Assembly: GCF_016808335.1 (NCBI RefSeq)
Contig: NC_053138.1
Coordinates: 12,021,900-12,085,899 of the forward strand
From: Panicum virgatum
Lineage: Eukaryota > Streptophyta > Magnoliopsida > Poales > Poaceae
DNA: 64,000 nt
Direction of reading: 5' to 3'
Part shown: piece after piece, positions 12,807 to 24,377 of the stretch
Layout: each line of letters opens with the position of its first letter
Position numbering within the stretch: position 1 is the first letter of the stretch
Program-made: the position numbers and the translations under genes
The notes under the pieces: generated by a model
What the model saw: only the letters and a program-made list of their open reading frames with translations
Database searches by the model: none
Told to the model about the DNA's origin: nothing

Positions 12807-14441
12807 ATGGGTTGGCGTGAGTTGTTTTGGAAAAGAGTCCGGCAGTTGTGTCGTGTGCTACGGCGGATGGGGAGTCCGGTAGCAGTCTAAAACTTGGATT
12901 CTGTGTGGATCAACCCTTCGTGTTATGCGATACAAGAAAACTGGTTTTGGAGATGTTTTCTTTCAAATGAACCCATGCATAAAATCTAGCTTTCCGCAAA
13001 AGTAAACCTTAACCTCATCCTTGAATTACCATGTGCATTATATTCTGTTATTCCCCCTCCGTGGGTGTGGTTGGACTTACTGAGTACGTTTGTACTCACC
13101 CCATTCTTTATTTTTACAGAAGAAGATCCAGACTTCATTCCGGACGACGCTGAGTAGGGGTACCGTCCTGCACCCAGCCTTACCTGTGGATTAGGGTCAC
13201 CCGCAGGAGATACCGCATGGCGCAAGACTCTGATGATCCCCTTTTTATAATTAATATCGTTGTGTGGGTATGGGTTGTTATCCTCGCGATAGTGGCGCTT
13301 CTCTGCCCATTACCGCGTAGAGTTGTACGGTAATGAACCATCTGATGTAATAAATGTGTCATCAGCCTCCTGGGACTGATGTTGGTATCACATTTAAGTC
13401 TTCCCTTATGAGGGGACGCTTCATGCCAGGAGTAGGAGGTAGTCGAAACCGGTAAGCCGAGTACTGCTTTGCTTCGAAAGTACAGGAACCCGCACCCAAC
13501 TCCTAGGGCGAGTCGAGTGGCCGTGGAGAAAGGGGTCGCATATGTTTACTTTTGGTGGTCTCACGTAGGGCTCGGCTGACTATATGTCGTTGGGCTGGTT
13601 CCTGTAGTTCGAGGCGGGGAGGGGAAAGGTTGGTGCGTGGGGTTCGATGGGATTTTTGCGTGCCGTGTTGGTTAGGTCCACCTTGCAAGGTTAAATCGGA
13701 TCGATTCGCCGTGTCTCGCGGTTATGAGAGTCTTGATCTCTTGGTCACATCGTAGAAAGCAAATGGAATAAGAATGAGATGAGATGCAATGAGGGCTGAC
13801 ATTATTTAATTAATGGTTTGCTCACCTTTCTTGTTGTAGCTTTGCAAATTCTAGATGGTTAGTAAATTTATTGATATAATTGGAAGCTAAAACTGGGAAA
13901 ATAAGGACTTACTTCTAGTGCTTTTTCTGCAAAATCAACCACTAGCCAAAAAGTCTTGCATGTCTAAATATGTGGACTAAGTTATACCCACTGGTCGGGT
14001 AAGTCTTGCTGAGTATTAGGTGCTCAGAGTTTGCTGTTTATCCTATTTCAGGTATAGGAGCTAACTAGGTTTCACATCGGTCGGCTCGATGTTGCGCCTT
14101 ATCTTCACGTCTCGGTAGTCCTCGACTTATTTAGTTTATTTTATTTATTCGCTATTAAAAATGCTCTGCAAGCTAGATTTTTCTCCGCTGCTATCTTTTC
14201 TTTTGTAAAGTTTAAATTTAAAGCGGTTTTGTAAAAGCTTTGATATTATTTATTAATTTTTGTAAGTCTTTATCATGCTGGTACCTTCTGCGCTCGCCTT
14301 CGTGCGAGACTTCTAGTGTGTTTCGATCGGCCTGTGGGTTGGAAACAGCCTATTAAATTACACTTAATTAAGCTAATGTGTTAAAGAATGGTGGTTACAC
14401 TTAATTAATTGTTTTTAGCTCGGCGGCTCTGTCACAGTCGT

Positions 14442-17400
14442 CGTCCCTTCCACCCGCGCGACCCGGCCGGCGCCCCCACCGCCCACGCACACCACACGAG
14501 CGTGCCCTCCCCCAGTCCCAACCCGCGCACGTCGCGTCGTCCTAGCTAGCTAGCTAACTCTCCACTGTACCCGATCCGAGGTACTCTAGACAACTGTGGC
14601 GTAGGCGTACAAGGACACCGAGCTCGGGATCGAGACATCGAGTCGAGTCAAGGCATGCTGTCTCGCTACGGTGGGGGGTGTGCAGGTCCGGCCTGCGCCT
14701 AGCCTCTCTCTGTCTCCCTCTCCACGCTGAATCATCAGAGATGCATCCATCATGCGGCGTCGTGGTACGTGCCGGCCGTACGCGTGCGTTGGAGCCAGGA
14801 TCACGCATCCACCGCACGATGCCCACCGCAGCCGCAGCTCCAAACCAAGGGGCGCCGCCGCTAGCCGATCGATCGCCGTCGCCGCCTGGATACTCCAGGC
14901 TCCAGCTCGCTCCGGGGGCGGCGGTGGACCGTGCATCTATATATCCCACCGGCCCCCGGCACGTAGGTTACTCTCAGTGCGCGCAGCAATAGCCGTACAG
15001 TTCAGTTCGCCTAGGTACTTTCTGTCGCCTGTTTGTTGCATGCATGTTACTCCCCTGGCTGCTGAAGGAAAGAGAACGCGGCCCATCTTGCATCCTCCGA
15101 CGAATTCATCCACCAAACATCATGTTTGTTACCAGAATGATGGATCACATCACCTTAATTTCTTGCGCCGCTAGCTATAGAGGTTATTTGAGCTTCTTGG
15201 AGCTTTTTTTTTTGTTCATGGAGTATTTTTTTACTGCAAGTAGAGTGGTTTTCTTTTCTTTTTCACATCGTCGCAATTCGCAAATGCTTTTTTTTATTCT
15301 TGGAGTTTTTTTTTTGAGAGGTGCTTCTAGTCATTCTCAAATTTAGAAGGGCCGCAGCCCGCAGTATCCAAAACGAACCTTATGTGCCGGCCCGGGCTAA
15401 TGCTTTTGGCCCACCATTGCTAGTGGGGGCGGTTAAACTTAACCGAGTAAATAAGTGCTCACCGATTAGTGCACCATGTGTGTGCCCTTGCTGACATGTC
15501 CACCAGAGCCTCTACTTTTTCTTTCGAGGAAAAAAATATAAATTTATATCCTCCGAGTTAAGTGCACACGTAAAAGGATTAGGAAATGGAAGGAACTGTG
15601 TATCCGAAGCTTCAGAGCTAGGGAGCGATCTCAAGAGTTGGCTCTGAAACCGCGCGCGCGTGCGTGATCCCTGCTTGGTAGCATCGATCACCAGTTTTAT
15701 AAAAATTATGGTTCGTTTAAATCAAAAATGCTAATTGGTAAATGTGCTAAATTTTAGCATTAGCTTATCCAAATAGGAGTGCTAATAGGATGGACTAAAC
15801 TTTAGTCATTTTTTTTAAAAAAAATAGTATTGCATGAGTGCTAATATGTGCTAAAGTATAGCGCTCAAATTTAGCTCCTCCATGCAGACCCTTACAACAC
15901 ATCTCCACTGGCGTATCGGATCAGATGGCCTGGATCGAGCATAGGAGTGCAATGTCCGAGTTTTTCTCGATCGGGTATTATCTAGATCGACGACGACGGC
16001 GCGCACGTGGTACATTGAACAATAATTTCCCCAAATAAAGTGTTCGAGCTAGTGTCCATTTCCAGCCTCGTCTCGATCAGAGAGAGGAACGGAGCGATCA
16101 AGCATGCGCAGCTTCCCTTTTCCTTGATGCTCACCCGCAGATGGTTCATACATACTTCATAGCTAGACTGTATGCTGCTGCTCATGAGTGTTTCATTTGC
16201 CAGAATTTCAGCTTAGACAGGGACAGAGACGACAGTTTAACGAGAAAGCGGAGGAAAAGATTAGTTAGTGCATCGTGCGCCTTGGCAAAAGATTCAGAGC
16301 TAGCGAGCGATCTCAAGATCCAAGCTGTCAACCGCGCGTGCGTGCTCCCTCCAACCAGGAAATCGACTAGCAGAGAGCATGCAGTTCCAAAGTTAGTGTG
16401 GGATGGGCACATCACAGGCAACACTATTTCAAAAAAAAAAAGTATCACTAGGCACTAGTTAAGTATAATTGCACTTGCAATTGTTGTAGTTGAGAAACAT
16501 ATCGAACGGTGTAATCCATTTATCTATCGCATGGATGGTTGTGCTAGCTGATGTGGCTCGATCGTAAAGTGGGCAGGGCATTACGGCAATACTAAAGCTT
16601 CTTCATCGGGTAATTAACGAAGACGTAACGTACGTGTCGATTTTTAACAATTTCTAAACACCTGCATCTATCAATTCTGATCCCAGAAATATAATGCCAC
16701 ACGAACAGTATTTATGTTCACATCAGAGCTTCAAATAATTCTGTATTAATTCACAGCCTATGGACTACTTTAATCTGGTGCTCATCTCTTTACATCGCTT
16801 CAGAGTGTTACGTTCAAAAGGAAAAACATCGCTTCAGAGTGTGTGTGCTGCTGCGGCTGGCTGCGGGTACAAGCCGGGAGAGAAACGGCATGATGCAGCG
16901 GTTGTTGCGACATGACACCGTGTAGAATTACGTCCCCTCGCCATGATTCTCTCGGAGAATTGAACTTTGCCAAAGGTGCTCTTTTGTGGAACATTTTTTG
17001 TGTTTCCAAATCCCACTCGAGTGTCTAGAAATGCTTTCCTTTTCTTTTCTGAAATGACTTCCACTTGGGATTCAGGTGGCCGTGTGAAAATGGCGCGTGC
17101 AAAATTTGGGGTCATGGTGAAGGCTCGTTTATTTCTCTCATAACTTTTACATTACCAAAAGTATTAAAAAATAGTCGCGGAGATGGGTAAAACTATTATT
17201 AAACCACATGGGAAAGAGTTATTTTGCTTCACAATTTTTTATTAAAATAAATTGCTTACAATGGAATCATACTAAAAATTATAAAATTTTCCATATTTGA
17301 GACGCGCATGGTGATTCCGCTAACATCATTGACACCCCAAGAGCGGAGAGCATGCCGCAACCGAGCTAACTAGCACGAGGGTCCATTCTAGCTCTATATC

Positions 17401-18776
17401 ACTACATGTCATCTTCTCATCAAGAAGTCTAGCTAGGATTTCGCAGTCGCGGCCATCACTGTCTTCCCCTTCGGTTTTCCTCCTTCGTTCCTTGCTAGAC
17501 GAAAGGCGGCGGGCAAACAACTCTTGTGAGTTGTGTACCAAGGCCAGCTGCAACAGAATCGATACGCTCTCTACAAGACTCCCACATAGGAAAAAGAAAC
17601 AAGAAGAGAGTCGCTAGGCTAGCTCTAGTGTGTGCTCAAAACGAATCAGCCGAACAATACACATTGTGGCAGCCGAACTCTAGTCAGAGCAGAAATTGGA
17701 TGTTGCAGACGCGCCGAGCCGTGACCAGTTAAATATAGCATGACTGTTCCATTCATCCGCTCATGACTACAGACGCTCTATATTTCATCGTACATGGATA
17801 TTGGTATATAGAGCAAGCTCTCTTTTATTGTTGGGATGCGAGAAATTTCATCTCCATTAAATTTAGTCAGCATGATTAACTAGTTATTAGTCTTGATATC
17901 AGTAAAGACTAGCCTAATACTAGTAATACTTGCTCTTATCTCGACCCATGATATGCTGATGAGGTGATTGTGATTGTGAACCAAATGTCATAGCGCATCG
18001 GTGGAACATCTCTCTCCTCCCGGTCAGCAGCCACACAGCCAGCCAATCAGCCAAGCTACTCATGCCTTGCCTGGTAGTGCCTACTGCCTAGTACCGACGG
18101 CGACGGAAATGTTCGCCGCGTGTTGCTTCGCCACTGGCTCACGGAGCACGCTCGCCTGTGGCGCTCTGTGTGTCTTGTGGCCGCGGCCCTTGTCGTGGAG
18201 TCGTTGCACGAGGCCACGAGCATGACCAAGGCTGGCTCAACGGAAATAGCTACGGAGCAGGCGCCAGGGCAAAACAATGCCCTCCCACAACAATGCCGGG
18301 AAATAGAACCGGTTCTTGCAAAATTCATGTGGAATTTTTAGGGTCGCAAATAGGTGCTTCTAAAGGTATTCACGGCTCCTTCCATTTAAAAAAAAATAGT
18401 ACAAATTTTTAAAAACGATGAATACACTAAGGAGTACTCATTTGCACCTCTAGAAATTTTTACATGCCAAAAGAAGACCCTATTAGGTTTAACAATCTGC
18501 TAAGATAGCAAGGATGGAGGGGGTGTAGTTCCCCATTTTTGCCAAAACTTTTGCTCTTTTTTCTCACTTTTTGGCAAATGGATCTAAACAACATGGGTAA
18601 AAAGTAGCAAAAGTTGGGCTGCAAAACTTTCAGCATTTGGGAGCCAGGAATCTCAAAAACGCTAAACACGCGTCGGGGGACAGCCAAGAGAGTAACTTTT
18701 GGTATTTGGCACAAAAAAAATTGCTGTTTTGCCATGCATCTAAACACTAAGGTGTAAAGTTTGTATGCCAAAAAAT
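14442..18776. other. Non-genic stretch with possible small repeats
   Basis: No gene with recognisable domains. 14450-14990 is GC-rich with several open frames on both strands and no clear protein signature. 15200-15310 is T-rich. 15700-15900 is AT-rich with repeated GTGCTAA words, resembling a decayed MITE, but I could not define ends. 17130-17310 is AT-rich and featureless. 18420-19080 looks like an older repeat that received the Tourist element at 18780. Confidence 0.4.
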
Positions 18777-18779
18777 TTA

Positions 18780-19001
18780 GGGTCTATTTGGTTCCCGGCC
18801 AATGCCCGCCACGCAAGCTGTGGCGCGGCCTCCGAAGTTGTGACGATGTGTGGCGAGCCAAACGGCCACTACACTTTGGCGAGAATATCAACATAAAACA
18901 GTTGTGGCAGCCAAAACTAATAGTCAATCAAGCAGCAGCCTTCACAGGTGTGGCCGCTTACTCGTGATGTGGTGAGTTATGTTTTCAATCCAAGCACCCC
19001 C
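18780..19001. mobile_element. Tourist-like (PIF/Harbinger) MITE
   Basis: A 222 bp element with ends GGGTCTATTTGG and, inverted, GGGGGTGCTTGG. TTA is duplicated on both sides (18777-18779 and 19002-19004). The flanks TATGCCAAAAAA and GTGCAAAATACTTTGGCC read like halves of an older repeat, so this appears to be a nested insertion. No coding capacity. Confidence 0.7.
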
Positions 19002-19564
19002 TTAGTGCAAAATACTTTGGCCAAAAGTTTTGGCACTCCAAATGCATCTAAATAGGAAGTATAGCTTAATTTCAACTCAAATGAATCTACTGCCAGTAAC
19101 CAATGTAGCCGTTGCGAAGCCGTAAAACCTTAAAAAAACTATCTTTTTTTAAGTAATAAAAAAAACTGCCTTGCTGCTGGCATGCTGTACAAGAGAGAGA
19201 CGGAGAGGGGAAATGTGGTCAGAGAAGGAGAGAACAAATGCGGTCAACAGGTGGTGGTATTCTTCTCCTTTTTACCTCCGGAAAAGGAGCAAAGCTGGTT
19301 GGCTGGCTATTATTACTCTGCACCCCAAGATTTGGTCGTGGTCAAGCGTAGACTTTGCAGACACTGGCAGGCCGCTGGCCGCCCCCAACCTACGGACTTC
19401 AGCTGCACAAGTGAACAGAATACGGTAGTGCAATCATTTCCCGGCGGACATTTCACAACTGTCCCTGCAAAAGTGAACAGAAGACAGCACAGGAGAGATG
19501 TTCAGGTTCTCCCCTCACGGCCGTGTTTATAAAAACTTTTTCGTGCTTTGAGCACTAATTTTTA

Positions 19565-20232
19565 CTCCCTCCGTCCCACTATATTAGCATTCTAAAGATT
19601 CAAAAATTTTACCACAATATAAGCATTCCTAGAGGCTGGGTCCCACATCCATCCCTGTCCTCCCCACCTCGCACCTGATGGCCCGCCCGCCCGCCGCCGT
19701 CCCTTCCCACTCTGGCCGCCGCGCCACCCTCCTACCCTACCGCTCCGGCCGCGGCAGCGCCCGCCTCCCCTCCCGTTCTGACCGCCGGGCCAAGTCGCCC
19801 TCCTCCCCTGCCGCTCCGGCCGCGACGGTCCGGCGGCGCCCACCTCCCCTTCCGCTCCGGCCGCCGGGTCGCGCTGTCCTCCTCCCTCCCGCTCCGGCCG
19901 CCGTGCCGGCCTCCTCCCCTCCCGCTCCGGCCGCAGCACCGCGCTGCCCAACTCCCGTCCCGCTCCTCCGCCACGCAGCGCCGCCCTCCTCCCTCCCGCA
20001 ACGCCGCCACGCAGCGCCACCCTCCTCCCCTGCAGGCATCACCTGGAGTTGCGGTAGCGTCGCGGGCGGGAGCCACTCCAGCGCCGGCCGGAGGTGTGGT
20101 GGCGTCCGTGACCGTGAGAGCCATGCCACTTGCTTGCCCTCTCACCCACCTCAGGGGTAGAAATGTCATTTCCTCCTTGTGCTATTTTGGCATTTGAATC
20201 CCTGGAATGCTAATATACTGGAACGGAGGGAG
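19565..20232. mobile_element. Stowaway/Mariner-type element with GC-rich interior
   Basis: The ends CTCCCTCCGTCCCACTATATTAGCATTC-like (left) and its inverted match ending GGAACGGAGGGAG (right) are flanked by TA (19563-19564 and 20233-20234). This is the classic grass Stowaway signature. At 668 bp it is longer than usual because the terminal repeats enclose about 450 bp of GC-rich sequence with repeated CGCTCCGGCCGC units. The long ORFs there in several frames come from this composition. No transposase. Confidence 0.85.
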
Positions 20233-20234
20233 TA

Positions 20235-21809
20235 TGGTGTAAACCAAACATGGCCCACAACTGTCTTTGGTTTCTGCTACGATATGCAGTCAGCAGCAGC
20301 AGGAGAACACTGTTGCCGTGATTCAAAAGTTCTCATTTTGAAATGGAGTTCTCACAAATGGGACTAGCTAGACCAATTGGGTCGAATCTCACCGCTCCTT
20401 CTGATCTTCTCTTTACATTTTGGTTCTTCCTATTGATTTATTTGATCTGGATGTAAACTTTGAGGGAAAATTGTAATAGAAGATTCGTGGAAACAAACAA
20501 TCTCTCATCAGAGCACATGGATCTTTAAACTTTTTTGTGTGGTTCTTCCTCCCTAACTCGGCTATAAAACAAGGACTAACTTTAATTCTAAGAGGTACAT
20601 TTTATTTCTACCCACATACACAATTCATCTCATGAGATAATTTCACAAATGACCTCTTCATCATGCCCTGTCTCGGTTCAGTGCTCCTCTCCACACCAAA
20701 ATCAGCAGTTGCCACTCAACTCCAGCCGCCCATGAACAAAGCCAGCCATCTACTTCATCAGTCCGCTTGGTTTATTTCTAGCTAAAGTCAACACAGCAAG
20801 CATTCCACTTTCTGACATGCAACTCGATCTCAGCACCAGCACTACCAACATTCAGATTTCTTCCATGATATCACGCTGCACCTTGTGATCTCATTTTTAG
20901 CCTATAGATTTCCTCCTGCTCTTATTAAATTCAGTTCGCCAACTACACAAACAGTCATGTTTTCCCTAAGGTTGCAGAGGGATTAAACAAGTAGTACGCC
21001 TAAAAGCATGTGGGTTAGTGCTGAGCTTATCTTCTTATCTCATTCATGCTTTCTCCCTCTTCTCAACCCCACTTGTTCCCTCTAGTATGTCAAATTCTCT
21101 TGCCTTGATCGTGTGCTAAAGGGACTCCACCCATTATCTTTTATTTGCTGCAAAAACAAATAAGAAAAGAATCCTAGGGGCTTATTGCTCCAATTTGCAG
21201 TTCATCGACCATTTATGTGCCACTGTTAATTTTAAGCTTTGTAGCGATATATGGACGACTTTTCATAGACTTCAATAATCAAGGAATTATCTGCGTAGGA
21301 ATTTAAAAAACACAAAATATAGTGGGTGTAAAGTTGTTACATACAAATTGATTTCCCATTCTTGTTCCGTTCTAGATGTTCATCCTCCTTTGTTGTTATT
21401 GTATTGTAGAAACTTACAAGGCGGGCATTTTGCTACTCTCTCTGTCACAATGGACATATATTTGTGTGATCAATTCAAAGTGGAAAAGTCATAATTGCTA
21501 ATATACCCACGAAAGAGTAAGCAACGGAATGAATTTATACGTTAGGCGAACCGTCGAGGACTTCTCGAGTTCGAAACATCATATCATGTTCGAAACTGGA
21601 AAAAATCTAAGATAAATCAGTTAAAAAAGTATCATAGGAATAGGGAAAAGAATATGTGCCAAACATTCATAATTTCTCAGAATTAGGTTTTGCAGCGTAT
21701 GACAAGCACAAGACTTTGTTTTTGAATAATCAAGTGCAAGACTTGTGGAGTTGTGCTCTTGAGCACGAGTGGGACTGGGACTGGGAGACTTGGGTTTGGA
21801 TTCCTTCTC
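20235..21809. other. Non-genic stretch
   Basis: AT-rich sequence without a recognisable gene. Near 21436-21520 there is a Stowaway-like half (CTCTCTCTGTCACAATGGACATATA) for which I could not find the other end. Nothing else supportable. Confidence 0.4.
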
Positions 21810-21817
21810 CCGTTTCC

Positions 21818-22810
21818 TATAGGTGGCCAACTGGGCCGAGCCCGTTGGGCCGGCACGGGCACGGCCGGAGAAAGCACGGCCCAAACACGGCCCGTCCCGT
21901 GGCCTCGCGGGCCCGTGCCGTGCCCGTGCCAGGCGCCGGGCCGTGCCTGGGCCGCAATCCCGGCCCGTGGCACTAGCACGGGCCCGGCCCGGCTAAGGCA
22001 TCTGCACGGGGCGGCACGGCCTCGGCCCGTGAACCCCTGCGTCGCTCCCCCCTCCCATCCCCATCCTTCTCGCGACAGCCGACAGGCGACTCGCCGCTCG
22101 CGTCGCTCCTCTCCGGCCGCTCGCGTCGCTCCCCCTCCGGCCGCAGCCGCCTCGCCGCTCCCCCTCCGGCCGCAGCCGCCTCGCCGCTCCCCCCCGGCCG
22201 CCGCAGCGCCACTCCCCCCTCTGGCCGGATCCGCCGCGCCGCTCCCTTCCTCCCGTCCGTGAGCTCGGACCTCGCCTCCGGCGTGCTCGGATCTCGCCTC
22301 CGTCCGCGGGCTCCGACCTCGCCCCCGGACGCCGCCGTCGCCCCCTCCGCGGCCTCGCCTTCGCGCTGCTGCTCTGCTCGGCCTCCTCGCCTTGGCCGCG
22401 GCGGCCGCCACGAGGGCCGGGGCGCAGCCGGCGTGCGACCTCGGTGGCGGCGTCCCCTACCTCTGCCGCGTCGCGTCGCCGGCCAGCCGCAGCTCGTCTT
22501 CGCCCACCTCGCCGCCGCCACCAAGGGCCGCCGTCGCCCCCACCCGTCGCCTGCGCGGCTGCGACGGTCTTCCCCGCCATGGTCCGCCCCGGCCGCCGCC
22601 GCTCGGGCCTGCCGTGCTTCCGTGCCCAGGGGCACGGCCCGTCACGCCGGCGCCCTCGTAGGGCCGTGCCCGGGCCGGGATGTCGGCACGGCGGCACTAC
22701 GCAGCACGGCACGGCGGCGCCGCCGTGCCCCGGCGTGCCGTGCCTCCCCGTGCCCGTGCCGGCCGTGTTCGGGCCGTGCCCGTGCCGTGCGGCCCGGTTG
22801 GTCACCTGTA
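21818..22810. mobile_element. hAT-like non-autonomous element, GC-rich
   Basis: The left end TATAGGTGGCCAAC and the inverted right end TACAGGTGACCAAC form terminal repeats. A perfect 8 bp duplication CCGTTTCC (21810-21817 and 22811-22818) flanks them, the target-site length of hAT transposons. Subterminal regions are packed with GGCACGG / CCGTGCC motifs in both orientations, as in hAT elements that bind transposase at clustered subterminal sites. The interior (22050-22640) is GC-rich with repeats of CGCTCCCCCTCCGGCCGC type and yields spurious long ORFs. No transposase is encoded. Confidence 0.85.
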
Positions 22811-22818
22811 CCGTTTCC

Positions 22819-23236
22819 CTTGCCTTTCCTGGCGTCTGCCCATCCCCGGGAGGGAGAGGGAGCCACTCCTTGCCAGTATCCTCACTGATGCTTTCCTGCT
22901 GAACAAGAACAATTCAGGAGAGAGAGAGGGAGTTGAAACCTGAAAAGTAGTCCACTTTCGCAGCACCTGCACGGCGCTGCTGCGAATCAAATCACGTCCC
23001 TTTTTACCTCTCTCTCTCCTGAATTTTTCTTGTTCTCTGCAGGAACTCTCTATCTCTAAACCTTGTCCCATCTCGCAAGCTTTCCTCCCGTCCCCCCTCC
23101 TTTGGCCTTTCCGGTCTCTGCACTGCAGCCTCCTGCAGTGCTGCCTGCCTGCTCCTCGGGCGCAGCGTCCAGCTGCTGCTGCATGCTCTGTGCTCTCTCT
23201 CCTCCTCCTTGCAGCGCTCTCCTCTGTCCTCTACTT
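22819..23236. other. Upstream flank of the Aux/IAA gene between two transposons
   Basis: About 420 bp of pyrimidine-rich sequence between the hAT-like and Mutator-like elements, with no ORF of note. It is probably the original upstream region of the Aux/IAA gene, displaced by the 904 bp insertion. Confidence 0.4.
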
Positions 23237-23245
23237 CTCTCCCCC

Positions 23246-24149
23246 GAGCTTTTTGCCAATTTACCAGTCCAAACAACTGGCTTCGCTCATTTGCCACCGC
23301 AAAGAATGCATTCGCCAGTTTACGCTTGCAAACAATATCACTTTGATTAACCAAGCACTGTGTCCATTTTACCCCTGGCCCCACCCGTCAGATCCTTCTT
23401 CTCCAATCTTCCTCCGCGAGCCCGTGAGCAGGAGGGCGACCTCGTCCCAGGAACAGGCACAGGAAACTCTTGTACACCCGCTGCTACAACAAATAGGACG
23501 GGCTGCCTCTCCTCTCTCCATCACCTCTTGTCATCCCCAATCCCGACGCGGGCGGCGCGGCATGAGCGCGAGCTCATGCAGGAGATGGGCACGAGCTGAG
23601 CTGCACGAAGGGAGCAGACGGGGTGGGCATTCCACGCGGTCACGGGCTCACGGCCATGGCTGACTTAGCATAGCGGCGCGGCCACAAGGGAGAAGAAGGG
23701 GAACGACGGAGAAGGAAGAGGATCGCGGGTGTGGTTGAGGTCGAGCGTCGCCGGCGAGCTGCTCAGTCGAGGGCAAGCTCATGGGTACGGTTGAGGGTGA
23801 GGTCGGGTAGGGCGCGTGAGAGCTCGGGCGTTGCTGGCGAGCTGCGCGGCCGGCGGCACCTCCTCGTCGCGCTTGCCATCGGAGACGTGGTGGCTACCTT
23901 TTGACGCCGGCTAGCTTTCATCCTGCACGGATGAAGAGGGATACGAAGATGGATATAGACGAGAGGGAAGAGACGATGAGGAGGAAGATAGGAGAAGAAG
24001 CATCTGACGGGTGGGGCCAGGGGTAAAATGGACACAGTGTATGGATAATCAAAGTGACATTGTTTGCAGGGGTAAACTGGCGAATGCATTCTTTACAGTG
24101 TCAAATGAGCGAAGTCAGTTGTTTGGACGGGTAAATTGGCAAAAAGCTC
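23246..24149. mobile_element. Mutator-like element with ~160 bp terminal inverted repeats
   Basis: The left arm from 23246 (GAGCTTTTTGCCAATTTACC) to about 23405 is repeated in inverted orientation from 24149 back to about 23985, with roughly ten mismatches in 160 bp. Perfect 9 bp duplications CTCTCCCCC flank it (23237-23245 and 24150-24158). Long TIRs with a 9 bp duplication identify a Mutator-like element. The ~580 bp interior has no transposase and is moderately GC-rich, so it could be a Pack-MULE cargo of unknown origin. It ends about 60 bp upstream of the probable Aux/IAA TATA box. Confidence 0.9.
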
Positions 24150-24207
24150 CTCTCCCCCACCCTTTCTTGTGATCCTGTCACCCATCCGACCGTCCATCCT
24201 ATCCCAC

Positions 24208-24215
24208 CTATATAT
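24208..24215 (+). promoter_or_regulatory. Probable TATA box of the Aux/IAA gene
   Basis: CTATATAT within CCCACCTATATATGCC lies 170 bp upstream of the start codon, leaving room for a ~135 bp 5' leader. A GAGACA hexamer (24349-24354), the reverse complement of the auxin response core TGTCTC, lies in the leader. A single hexamer is weak evidence. Confidence 0.6.
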
Positions 24216-24377
24216 GCCAGCTTGCTCTGCCTCCCAGGGCCAGTGCGCGCGCGCTCTACTGCTCTGTGCTCCGTCCCAGCGTTTCAGAGCTGCTGCTGCT
24301 GCTGCTTGACTGTTGGGAGCACAGCAGCGTGCACGGGGTAGATAGGAGGAGACAGGGAAGGGCGAGGCCGAGGGGAG

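Larger units (their letters stand above)
8791..13423. mobile_element. Nested gypsy-type solo LTR, second layer
   Basis: The insert begins TGTGACATCTCG and ends GACGCTTCA, with target duplications TGCCG (8786-8790) and TGCCA (13424-13428). The single mismatch fits a CpG transition. Its own sequence is 8791-10019 plus 12812-13423, about 1.84 kb. There is no second LTR, primer site or coding region, so it is a solo LTR left by unequal recombination. The 5' half is GC-rich (8890-9720) and produces long meaningless ORFs. The 3' end contains a TTTGTACTCACCCC segment shared with the third-layer LTR. Confidence 0.8.
2632..14436. mobile_element. Non-autonomous gypsy-type LTR retrotransposon, interrupted by nested LTRs
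   Basis: Two long direct repeats starting TGTAACACCCGAGTG and ending CTGTCACA (2632-5002, and 7449-14436 after removing an insertion) flank a 2.4 kb internal region. The target duplication GTCGT is perfect on both sides (2627-2631 and 14437-14441). A tRNA-iMet primer site follows the first LTR and a polypurine tract precedes the second. The internal region encodes no gag, protease, reverse transcriptase or integrase, so the element must have been mobilised in trans. LTR ends and polypurine tract resemble Tekay/Del-type chromoviruses, but that assignment is inference. By eye the LTRs differ by a few percent (8 differences in the first ~310 bp) plus a ~21 bp indel, implying an insertion of roughly a million years or more. 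Confidence 0.9.
7449..14436. repeat. 3' LTR of the outer retrotransposon, split by an insertion
   Basis: The LTR lies in two pieces, 7449-8790 and 13429-14436, about 2350 bp together against 2371 bp for the 5' copy. At the break the intact copy reads through ACCGCATGCTGGGAGTAGG (near 3985). Here the same point is separated by 4.6 kb of unrelated LTR sequence flanked by TGCCG and TGCCA. Confidence 0.9.

Noticed and set aside
21683..22888. Several 200-270 codon ORFs
   Set aside because: Composition artefacts of the hAT-like element's GGCACGG/GGCCGC repeats, open in nearly every frame.
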